From the NCBI GenBank assembly GCA_036924835.1, contig JBAGRR010000001.1, forward strand, positions 3,115,001-3,179,000: DNA of 64,000 nucleotides, in the 5' to 3' direction. The stretch is from Nitrobacteraceae bacterium AZCC 1564. GTDB taxonomy: Bacteria; Pseudomonadota; Alphaproteobacteria; Rhizobiales; Xanthobacteraceae. A program made the translations under genes and the position numbers. Positions 47,271 through 54,356 of this stretch are shown piece after piece. Position 1 is the stretch's first letter. Each line of letters opens with the position of its first letter. The notes beneath the pieces were generated by a model. That model saw only the letters and a list, made by a program, of their open reading frames with translations. It made no database searches and had not been told where the DNA came from.

Positions 47271-48167
47271 ATGAGCGGGCCCGGTATTCCAAGCCTCGAT
47301 CAGCTTCAAGTCTTTCTAACTGTTGTGGAAACAGGAAGTTTTGCCGCGGCGGGGCGGCGGCTCGGGCGAGCGACGTCAGCCATCAGTTATGCGGTCGCCA
47401 ACCTTGAAGCTCAGCTCGGTGTTGCGCTGTTTGACCGTGAGCAAACGCGCAAGCCGACGCTGACTGAAGCTGGCATGGCCGTGTTGTCAGAAGCGCGCAC
47501 GCTGTCCGTCGGCGTTGATAATTTGCGCGCCAAGGTCAGAGGCCTGATCGAGGGACTTGAGGCCGAAGTGACGCTTGTCGTCGACGTGATGCTTCCGACG
47601 GTGCGGCTCGTTGATGCGATGCAGGCGTTTGAAGCAAAGTTTCCAACGGTGTCGCTACGGCTGCATGTCGAGGCACTTGGCGCAACGACGCAGATCGTGG
47701 ATACAGGCGTTGCGAAAATCGGCGTCAGCGGACCCATCCAGTTGGCAGCATCCGGTATCGAACGCATTCAGATCGGCAGTGTCGAGCTCATTCCAGTCGC
47801 CGCGCCAAGCCATCCTCTCGCAAAAAGCAAATCGAACGCACCGGGAGATGCGCGCAACCATGTCCAGCTCGTGCTGACGGATCGCTCGACATTGACCAAG
47901 GGCCAGGACTTTGGCGTGATTGCCGTCAAGACGTGGCGGCTTGCGGATCTCGGCGCCAAGCATGCTTTGCTTCGCGCCGGCGTCGGTTGGGGCAATATGC
48001 CTGAACCGATGGTTCGGGATGATCTGAAAGCTCGACGCTTGGTACGTCTCAACCTGCCTGATTGGCGTGGTGGTTCGTATGCGCTTTTCGCCATCCATCG
48101 CACAGACAGTCCGCCAGGTCCTGCCGCTTCCTGGATGATCCAGCGTTTCTTAAGCCAAGTCAGCTGA
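47271..48167 (+). CDS. LysR family transcriptional regulator
   Basis: A 298-residue intact LysR protein. The helix-turn-helix is in LDQLQVFLTVVETGSFAAAG and RATSAISYAVANLEAQLG. The effector domain follows from residue 95 (VTLVVDVMLPTVRLVDAMQA). It ends with ASWMIQRFLSQVS. The ATG at 47271 with AGGAAAT upstream is preferred over the TTG at 47244. Divergent from doxX across 178 bp, so doxX is its probable target. Its effector is unknown. Confidence 0.92.
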   Translation: MSGPGIPSLDQLQVFLTVVETGSFAAAGRRLGRATSAISYAVANLEAQLGVALFDREQTRKPTLTEAGMAVLSEARTLSVGVDNLRAKVRGLIEGLEAEVTLVVDVMLPTVRLVDAMQAFEAKFPTVSLRLHVEALGATTQIVDTGVAKIGVSGPIQLAASGIERIQIGSVELIPVAAPSHPLAKSKSNAPGDARNHVQLVLTDRSTLTKGQDFGVIAVKTWRLADLGAKHALLRAGVGWGNMPEPMVRDDLKARRLVRLNLPDWRGGSYALFAIHRTDSPPGPAASWMIQRFLSQVS

Positions 48168-48173
48168 TGCAAA

Positions 48174-48578
48174 TCACGCCGGCACGATCGCCTTGCCGAT
48201 CGGCCAGAGTGCTATTCCTGCGAGCTTCAAATGTGCCCAGGCGAATGGAATGCCAATGATTGTGATCGCCAGCATGACGGCGGTGATCAAGTGGCCGAGC
48301 GCCAGCCACCAACCTGCGAATACGAGCCAGATCAGATTGCCGAGAAAACCGAGCGGCCCGGTGCCGATGTCGGGGCGATTCGTCAATGTGTCGCGCGGGA
48401 CAGCTCTCTGGCCAAAGGGAAGCAGCGTATAGGCCGCGATGTTGAATGCAGCGCGAGCCCAAGGCAGTCCGACGATGGTGATTGCCATGATCACGGCCGC
48501 AAGCACCCAGCCCGCGGCCATCCAGAGGCCGCCGAAAAGGATCCAGGCAATATTGAGGAGAAGGGATAGCGGAGACAT
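48174..48578 (-). CDS. YccF domain inner-membrane protein
   Basis: A 134-residue protein with two YccF repeats. The first is NIAWILFGGLWMAAGWVLAA with ITIVGLPWARAAFNIA, the second is NLIWLVFAGWWLALGHLITA with ITIIGIPFAWAHLKLA. This internal duplication and the G-x-P-x-A-x-A motifs are the family marks. Four membrane segments are predicted. Function unknown. It converges with the LysR gene, whose stop is 6 bp away. Confidence 0.92.
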   Translation of the reverse strand: MSPLSLLLNIAWILFGGLWMAAGWVLAAVIMAITIVGLPWARAAFNIAAYTLLPFGQRAVPRDTLTNRPDIGTGPLGFLGNLIWLVFAGWWLALGHLITAVMLAITIIGIPFAWAHLKLAGIALWPIGKAIVPA

Positions 48579-48665
48579 TGATATTTCCTATCGCTGGTCC
48601 TTGGCTGCTGCGACGATTATAACCCCGCCACGCTACGGATGCCTGACGTTTGTAAGGAAATAGCT

Positions 48666-49100
48666 ATGGGTGATGAGGTTCAAGGTTCGACTGGCATATT
48701 CGACGTCCATGCCATCGCGAAGTCTTTACCGGAGACGGCAACGACCCTACTGGTTGACAAATATCTCACCGATCGGGAACAGGCGAGCGCGCGGGTGTTT
48801 CGAGTCTACCGGCCAACGCCGCCGCACTATCATGTGACCTGTGACGAGTATCTCTATGTTCTCTCCGGGCGTGGCACCTTCTGGATGAAGGACCCAGCCA
48901 CGAAGGCGGAGTTTTGTCCGGGACAATTGCTGTTTTTCGAGCGCGGGACTGTTCACGCAATGCCCGAATTGTTCGAAGAGCCTGTGGTCTTCCTGTCGAT
49001 CGATACGCCGCGTCGTCAGCCGACCGATATCGTCTTCGTTGACCCGCAGGACGGATCGCCGGAAACGTTCATGGCGCGAAATGCCAAGCCAGCCGAGTGA
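48666..49100 (+). CDS. Cytoplasmic cupin domain protein
   Basis: A 144-residue protein with one cupin domain. PPHYHVTCDEYLYVLSGRGT supplies His-x-His and Glu of motif 1, and PGQLLFFERGTVHAMPELF supplies the motif 2 His. AAGGAAA stands before the ATG at 48666. No signal peptide is present, unlike the cupin at 43221. Such proteins may be isomerases or dioxygenases for sugars or small acids. It is followed by a DUF3551 gene on the same strand. Confidence 0.85.
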   Translation: MGDEVQGSTGIFDVHAIAKSLPETATTLLVDKYLTDREQASARVFRVYRPTPPHYHVTCDEYLYVLSGRGTFWMKDPATKAEFCPGQLLFFERGTVHAMPELFEEPVVFLSIDTPRRQPTDIVFVDPQDGSPETFMARNAKPAE

Positions 49101-49194
49101 GATAGGGCGAATTGACATTTATAGTGTGGCGAAAACATTCCGCAGCGCTATATCAGATGAGCCCACGGAGACTGGGACAATCAGGAGATATCAA

Positions 49195-49506
49195 ATGAAG
49201 AACACCAAACGTCCAGCCTCTATCGTCCTGTGGGCCTCTAGCGCCGTTGCGGCTTTGGCTATTGTGGCAGGCGCGCCAACCTCCGCGCAGGCCTACCAAG
49301 AAGGTCCCTTTTGCTGGGAGAACTTCAGCCGCCTTGGCCCGGGCAGAGACTGCAGATTCTACACATTCGAACAATGCATCGAGACTGCGAGCGGCGTGGG
49401 TGGAACGTGCAGCCGTAATCAGTGGTACCAGTATTACAGTGAAGAGGAACCGGCTCCTGTTCCTCCGCCCCGTCAGCGCAAGACCCGCCGCTATGTTCCG
49501 AATTGA
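49195..49506 (+). CDS. DUF3551 family exported protein
   Basis: A 103-residue protein with signal peptide MKNTKRPASIVLWASSAVAA (cleavage near AQA-YQEGP). The DUF3551 core is GPFCWENFSRLGPGRDCRFY, TFEQCIETASGVGG and TCSRNQW, with four Cys. A Pro/Arg tail ends it. CAGGAGA before the ATG at 49195 decides the start. It is a distant paralogue of the protein at 28868, and the cysteine spacing is alike. A terminator follows. Confidence 0.85.
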   Translation: MKNTKRPASIVLWASSAVAALAIVAGAPTSAQAYQEGPFCWENFSRLGPGRDCRFYTFEQCIETASGVGGTCSRNQWYQYYSEEEPAPVPPPRQRKTRRYVPN

Positions 49507-49536
49507 GCAATCGGCGAACTCATAGATTAAGCGCGA

Positions 49537-49577
49537 CGCTCCGATCTTGATCAAATCAGGATCGGAGCGTTTTCGTT
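49537..49577 (+). terminator. Rho-independent terminator after the DUF3551 gene
   Basis: CGCTCCGATC pairs with GATCGGAGCG around a 13-base loop and is followed by TTTTCGTTTT, 30 bp after the stop codon. Confidence 0.88.
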
Positions 49578-49677
49578 TTGGAAGTTGAGTCTATTGTTTC
49601 GATATGCGCTGACGACAACGTCGTTAGAGAATGATGCAAACAAGCAGCGTGATGGTGTGAAAAACTTGTCCGAAGAC

Positions 49678-50844
49678 ATGCACGGCGGCGATCGCGCGTC
49701 ATCGCAAGCGGACGATTTCTACGCCCGCCTATCTGTATTTCGCGGATTTAGTAGGTTGATGGAGCCATCATTGTACCAGCCGGTACCTGATGGCTGGCTA
49801 ATCGGCGTCGCTGACATCGTACAATCTACAAAGGCCATCGCGAACAATCGCTATAAGGCGGTGAACATGGCAGGCGCTGCCGTGATTGCGTCGGTTACGA
49901 ACGCGCTCGAGAATCGCGATTTTCCATTCGCATTCGGTGGCGACGGCGCAAGCTTTGCGGTGTCGTCGCGGGATGCAGCAGCGGCCCGTGCTGCGCTCGC
50001 TGCAACAGCGACTTGGGTCAAGGAAGATCTCGATCTCGTTATGCGAGTAGCGCTCGTGCCCATTGGTATGATCCGTGCGCGGGGACTGGATGTTCGTGTG
50101 GCACGCTACGCGCCATCGCCGAATGTATCCTATGCGATGTTCTCCGGCGGCGGCCTTGCCTGGGCGGAAGCCGCAATGAAGCGTGGTGAGTACACCGTCG
50201 ACATGGCGCCAGCCGGAACACATCCCGACCTCACTGGTCTGTCGTGCCGGTTCTCGGAGATCCCCACGGAGCGCGGCTTGATCTTGTCATTGCTGATCGT
50301 CCCGGCGAGCCATGCCGATGGCACTGCTTTCCGCCGCCTGATTGAAGATGTGATTTCGCTGGTGGAACGAAGCCCCGGTGCGGGACGGCCAGTGCCGTCC
50401 AGGGGGCCGCCATTGCGCTGGCCCTCTCCTGGCGCGGAATACGAGGCGCGTGCGTGGCGTGGCAAGCCGTTGTTCCTGCGCCGACTCGGTGCCCATGCGA
50501 TATCGTTGTTTTCCTATGTGATACTTCGCTACGGAATTTCGTTAGGGGGATTTGTCCCGCAGGTCTATTTGAAGCAGCTCGTCGAGAACTCTGATTTCAG
50601 GAAGTACGACGACGGTCTGCGCATGGTCCTCGACTGTAGTCCAGCACTTGCCGACGCCATCGAAGAGCGTCTGGCCGTCGCGGCTTCGGACGGGACAGTC
50701 TGCTACGGCATACATCGGCAGGACGCTGCCATAATGACTTGCTTCACACTCGCAGCGACCCGACCGGATCATTTCCATTTTATCGATGGAGCGCGCGGCG
50801 GCTATGCTTCAGCGGCCACGGCCCTCAAGGCGATGTTGAATTAG
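49678..50844 (+). CDS. DUF3095 family protein, nucleotide-cyclase-like
   Basis: A protein of about 388 residues matching DUF3095: FYARLSVFRGFSRLMEPSLY, VPDGWLIGVADIVQSTKAIA and FAFGGDGASFAVSSRD. The two Asp-containing strands, GVADIVQST and GGDGASF, look like the metal-binding motifs of class III nucleotide cyclases, though the family has no proven activity. The C-terminal half has YGISLGGFVPQVYLKQLVEN and VCYGIHRQDAAIMTCF. The frame is open to TTG at 49585; the ATG at 49678 fits the family start but has a weak ribosome site. The sensor kinase gene follows. Confidence 0.8.
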   Translation: MHGGDRASSQADDFYARLSVFRGFSRLMEPSLYQPVPDGWLIGVADIVQSTKAIANNRYKAVNMAGAAVIASVTNALENRDFPFAFGGDGASFAVSSRDAAAARAALAATATWVKEDLDLVMRVALVPIGMIRARGLDVRVARYAPSPNVSYAMFSGGGLAWAEAAMKRGEYTVDMAPAGTHPDLTGLSCRFSEIPTERGLILSLLIVPASHADGTAFRRLIEDVISLVERSPGAGRPVPSRGPPLRWPSPGAEYEARAWRGKPLFLRRLGAHAISLFSYVILRYGISLGGFVPQVYLKQLVENSDFRKYDDGLRMVLDCSPALADAIEERLAVAASDGTVCYGIHRQDAAIMTCFTLAATRPDHFHFIDGARGGYASAATALKAMLN

Positions 50845-50943
50845 GAACTTTAGTTGCGTGAGGCGGTCTGGAACTTTCTCGCGCGTTTGGTGTTTTGCCA
50901 CGTTGAACATGCGGGCATCGGAATGGTTGATAGCGGGAGTTTG

Positions 50944-52878
50944 ATGGAAACGGTCGACCGTTTCGATACCATGTTGACCGAGAGGGAGCGCTATCGCCTC
51001 CTGATCGATGCGGTCACCGGTTATGCCATCTACATGCTCGATGCGAACGGCATCGTGACGAGCTGGAACCCCGGCGCCCAGCGATTCAAGGGCTACGCGG
51101 CGTCAGAGATTGTCGGCAGTCATTTTTCCCGTTTCTATCCCGAGGAAGATCGGAAGGCTGGGCTTCCGGCTCGCGCGTTGGAAATCGCGGTGCGCGAAGG
51201 CAAATTCGAGAATGAAGGTTGGCGTATTCGCAAGGACGGTACTCGTTTCTGGGCCCATGAGGTGATCGACCCGATCCGGACGACCTCAGGGCGCCTGGTT
51301 GGATTTGCCAAAGTCACACGGGATCTTACAGAGCGTAAAGGCGCAGAGCAGCTGCTGCGACAGAGCGAAGAGCAGTTTCGGCTCCTTGTGCAGGGTGTCA
51401 CCGATTACGCGATTTACATGATCGATCCTCGCGGCCGCGTCACCAATTGGAACTCCGGTGCACAACGGATCAAGGGGTACCGCCCCGAGGAAGTTATTGG
51501 CGAGCACTTTTCTCGTTTTTACACCGAAAAGGACAGGCTGAAGGGCGAGCCTCAGCGGGCGCTGGAAATCGCAACGCGCGAGGGGCGCTACGAATGGGAA
51601 GGTTGGCGTGTCCGCAAGGATGGCACCCAGTTCTGGGCTAACGTGGTCATGGATCCAATTCGTGATGACGACGGCACGATCATTGGATTTGCCAAGATTA
51701 CGCGCGATATCACCGAGCGTCGTGAGGCGCAGAAAGCACTCGAGCAAACACGTGAAGCGTTGATTCAGTCGCAGAAGATGGAAGCGATTGGACAACTGAC
51801 CGGTGGCATCGCACACGACTTTAACAATTTGCTGACGGTCATTCTCGGCAGTCTCGAACTTGTTGGCAAGCGGCTGCCGGACGATCCCAGGGTCGCGAGC
51901 CTGATAAACAACGCCAGGCAGGCTGCAGAGCGCGGTACCGCGTTGACACAGCGCATGCTCGCTTTCGCCCGGCGTCAGGATCTCGAATTTTCAGCAGTCG
52001 ATGTGATCGCTCTGGTGCGTGACATGACGGATCTGCTGCAGCGCTCGCTCGGGCCGTCGGTTTCTGTTGAAACGCGTTTCCCACTCAAAATTGGCGCCGT
52101 CCGGGCCGATGCCAATCAACTCGAGATGGCGTTGCTCAATCTCGCAGTCAATGCGCGTGACGCCATGCCGAACGGAGGCACTATTACCATTGGCGCCCGT
52201 GACGAAAAGGTGTCGGTGGGCTCAACGAGCGGGCTGAAAGCAGGGCAATACGTCTGCCTTTCGGTGACGGATACGGGCGAAGGCATGGACAAGGCCACGC
52301 TGGCGCGTGCGATGGAACCGTTTTTCACCACCAAGGGCATCGGCCGCGGCACCGGTCTCGGATTGTCGATGGTGCATGGCATGATGGAGCAATCCAACGG
52401 CCGCTTTGTGCTGAAAAGCGAGAAGGGAGAGGGCACGGTCGCCGAGTTGTGGATTCCGATGACGGAAGAAACGCAAGCGGAAAGCGTCGTCGCCAGTGTC
52501 GCAAAGGATGGTGAAGAGGCTGTTCGTCCGCTGGTCGTGCTCGCGGTCGATGATGACGGCCTCGTGCTGATGAACACGGCTATGATGCTGGAAGAACTCG
52601 GGCACAAGGTATTCGAGGCAACCTCCGGAAAACAGGCGCTCGACATTCTGCGACGGGAAAAGGCTGTCGATCTGGTGATTACCGATCATGCGATGCCGCA
52701 GATGACCGGCGTGCAGCTTGCAACAGCGATCCAGGACGAACGGCCAGGCCTCCCTATCATCCTGGCAACCGGCTACGCGGAATTGCCGCCAGGCTCCGAG
52801 ACCGGCTTACCCAAACTTGCGAAGCCGTTCCGGCAGCAGGAGCTGTCGCAGGCGGTGAGCTCCGTTATACGCAGCTAG
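50944..52878 (+). CDS. Hybrid sensor histidine kinase with two PAS domains and a receiver
   Basis: A protein of about 644 residues. Two very similar PAS-PAC units come first (GYAIYMLDANGIVTSWNPGA and DYAIYMIDPRGRVTNWNSGA), suggesting internal duplication. The HisKA box is LTGGIAHDFNNLLTVILGSL with His near 291. HATPase motifs are NLAVNARDAMPNGG, VTDTGEGMD and GTGLGLSMVHGMM. A C-terminal receiver has VLAVDDDG and Asp near 581 in DLVITDHAMPQMTG. No membrane segments are seen, so it senses a cytoplasmic cue. The ATG at 50944 with GGGAG upstream is chosen over ATGs at 50854 and 50923. Confidence 0.92.
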   Translation: METVDRFDTMLTERERYRLLIDAVTGYAIYMLDANGIVTSWNPGAQRFKGYAASEIVGSHFSRFYPEEDRKAGLPARALEIAVREGKFENEGWRIRKDGTRFWAHEVIDPIRTTSGRLVGFAKVTRDLTERKGAEQLLRQSEEQFRLLVQGVTDYAIYMIDPRGRVTNWNSGAQRIKGYRPEEVIGEHFSRFYTEKDRLKGEPQRALEIATREGRYEWEGWRVRKDGTQFWANVVMDPIRDDDGTIIGFAKITRDITERREAQKALEQTREALIQSQKMEAIGQLTGGIAHDFNNLLTVILGSLELVGKRLPDDPRVASLINNARQAAERGTALTQRMLAFARRQDLEFSAVDVIALVRDMTDLLQRSLGPSVSVETRFPLKIGAVRADANQLEMALLNLAVNARDAMPNGGTITIGARDEKVSVGSTSGLKAGQYVCLSVTDTGEGMDKATLARAMEPFFTTKGIGRGTGLGLSMVHGMMEQSNGRFVLKSEKGEGTVAELWIPMTEETQAESVVASVAKDGEEAVRPLVVLAVDDDGLVLMNTAMMLEELGHKVFEATSGKQALDILRREKAVDLVITDHAMPQMTGVQLATAIQDERPGLPIILATGYAELPPGSETGLPKLAKPFRQQELSQAVSSVIRS

Positions 52879-52901
52879 ATCTGAGCGTTTTCGACCGGCT
52901 C

Positions 52902-52976
52902 CTAGTGGGTCTGATTTGAACCTTCGCATCCCGTCTCGGTAGTCACTGTTGCGAACGTCAAATCCACTCCATTCAT
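52902..52976. repeat. Degenerate palindromic hairpin (T7-like)
   Basis: It begins CTAGTGGGTCTGATTTGAAC and has the later arm GCGAACGTCAAATCCACTC. The left arm has diverged (GATTTGAACCTTCGCA against GATTTGACGTTCGCA) and the terminal CACTAG is lost. An old single copy after the sensor kinase gene. Confidence 0.7.
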
Positions 52977-53008
52977 TCGCGTGAAGAAAACGCGTCAACC
53001 AAGTATCT

Positions 53009-53045
53009 AAAGCTTCGGTTCTGATTCAATCAGAACCGAAGCTTT
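53009..53045. terminator. 18-bp hairpin between convergent genes
   Basis: AAAGCTTCGGTTCTGATT and its complement AATCAGAACCGAAGCTTT are joined at a single central C, so the loop must open a few pairs. It stands between the convergent sensor kinase and MBL-fold genes and probably terminates both. Confidence 0.75.
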
Positions 53046-53089
53046 GGAGAGTTTTGCTGCACAAAACGCCGGAAAGCCACCGCTGCATT

Positions 53090-53770
53090 CTATGCCATCC
53101 CGTTCAGGAACGGATTGGTCTTGCGCTCGTGGCCAATGCTCGATCCAGGGCCGTGTCCACAGATAAAGCCGACATCGTCACCCAGTGGCAGAAGCTTGCT
53201 GGTAATGGAATTGATCAGCGCGGCATGATCGCCGCCTGGCAGATCCGTGCGACCGACTGAGCCGTTAAACAACACGTCGCCGACCAGCGCGAATCGCATC
53301 TCCTTGTTGAAGAACACGACGCTGCCCGGGGAGTGCCCAGGGCAATGAAACACGTCGAAGGTGAGCTCACCCACCTTGACCTGATCTCCTTCGCTGAGCC
53401 AGCGATCGGGCGCGAAATTCCGTACGCCAACCATTCCGTAATTCGCACCGCTCTCCACCACGTGATCGAGCAGGTACTTGTCAGCGAGATGTGGTCCCTC
53501 GATCGGTACTTTCAATTCGTCACGCAACTGCGCGGCACCGCCGACGTGGTCAATATGGCCGTGCGTGATCCAGATCTGTTCGACCGTTACATCCGCCTGC
53601 TTGATTGCGGCCAGGATCTGCGGAACGTCTCCGCCGGGATCGACGACCACAGCGCGGCGCGTGGCATTGCACCACAGCAGGGTGCAGTTTTGTTGGAATG
53701 GCGAAACCGGGACGATGATTGCACCGGCTTTGGCGTTAGCATCATTGGATGTATCATTCATGGATGACAC
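53090..53770 (-). CDS. MBL-fold metallohydrolase (glyoxalase II-like, YcbL type)
   Basis: A 226-residue metallo-beta-lactamase-fold enzyme. The binuclear metal motif is ITHGHIDHVGGAAQLRDEL (HxHxDH). Further ligands are in FHCPGHSPGSVVFF, LVGDVLFNGSVGRTD and the final ICGHGPGSSIGHE. PGGD at residues 45-48 is typical. Family members hydrolyse S-lactoylglutathione or other thioesters. The start at 53770 or the Met three codons on are both possible. A cluster of palindromic repeats begins 60 bp upstream of its start. Confidence 0.92.
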   Translation of the reverse strand: MSSMNDTSNDANAKAGAIIVPVSPFQQNCTLLWCNATRRAVVVDPGGDVPQILAAIKQADVTVEQIWITHGHIDHVGGAAQLRDELKVPIEGPHLADKYLLDHVVESGANYGMVGVRNFAPDRWLSEGDQVKVGELTFDVFHCPGHSPGSVVFFNKEMRFALVGDVLFNGSVGRTDLPGGDHAALINSITSKLLPLGDDVGFICGHGPGSSIGHERKTNPFLNGMA

Positions 53771-53829
53771 ATTGCCGATTTTCTCGGCTGCGCCAAGCGC
53801 TTTCCGTCAAATCTTCTTGAGCCCGGCTG

Positions 53830-53995
53830 CTAGTGTCCCGAATCCAAAGCTCGCTCCATCGTGCAGCGCGCTCCTTAGCGAACTTTGGATTCGAGAGGAC
53901 ACTAGCAAATTTATGATTCTAGTGTCCCGATTCCGAAGTTCGCCGCAGGCTTGCGGCTTGCGCGGATGCGAACTTCGGAATCAAAGGGACACTAG
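53830..53995. repeat. Bipartite palindromic module, 166 bp (type T1-T2)
   Basis: The first hairpin (53830-53905) runs from CTAGTGTCCCGAATCC to GGACACTAG with arms containing GAATCCAAAGCTCGC and GCGAACTTTGGATTC. Spacer CAAATTTATGATT, 13 bp. The second hairpin (53919-53995) has arms GATTCCGAAGTTCGC and GCGAACTTCGGAATC and ends GGGACACTAG. It is the best-kept T1-T2 pair in the window. Confidence 0.93.
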
Positions 53996-54009
53996 CAAGT
54001 CTATGATTT

Positions 54010-54158
54010 GAGTGCCGCTTTTGGATTTGAAGTTCTTCATCGAGCTTGCGGCTTCACTCGGAAGAACTTCAAATCCGCGGCACTCATGTGGTTTAGGTTC
54101 AGAAGTTCGCTGGAAGAACTCGCGGGAAATAGAGCGAACTTCTGAACCACCACACTAG
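54010..54158. repeat. Bipartite palindromic module (type T3-T4)
   Basis: The first hairpin (54010-54085) has ends GAGTGCCGC and GCGGCACTC with arms GGATTTGAAGTTCTTC and GAAGAACTTCAAATCC. The second hairpin (54086-54158) follows without a spacer, with arms GGTTCAGAAGTTCGC and GCGAACTTCTGAACC, ending CCACACTAG. The same order, T1-T2 then T3-T4, occurs at 25526-25837. Confidence 0.93.
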
Positions 54159-54184
54159 CGGCTGCAGAGGTTCCTTGTCACTAG

Positions 54185-54352
54185 CTAGTGTCCCAGTTCT
54201 GACATTCGTATGAGATTACGGCTAGCTCGTTTACGAATGTCAGAACTTAAGGGACACTAGGAAAAATATGAACCTAGTGCGGTTTTGGATCTGACGTTCG
54301 TATGATGGATTCGTGGTTAATTCTGATACGAACGTCAGATCCACCGCACTAG
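54185..54352. repeat. Bipartite palindromic module, 168 bp (type T9-T10)
   Basis: The first hairpin (54185-54260) runs CTAGTGTCCC to GGGACACTAG with arms GTTCTGACATTCGTA and TACGAATGTCAGAAC. Spacer GAAAAATATGAAC, 13 bp. The second hairpin (54274-54352) runs CTAGTGCGG to CCGCACTAG with arms GGATCTGACGTTCGTAT and ATACGAACGTCAGATCC. It ends 4 bp before the stop codon of the GGDEF-EAL gene. Confidence 0.93.
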
Positions 54353-54356
54353 CGTG

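Noticed and set aside
53830..54352. CRISPR array
   Set aside because: The repeats are large palindromes of differing sequence with constant AT spacers, not identical short repeats with unique spacers, and no cas gene is present.
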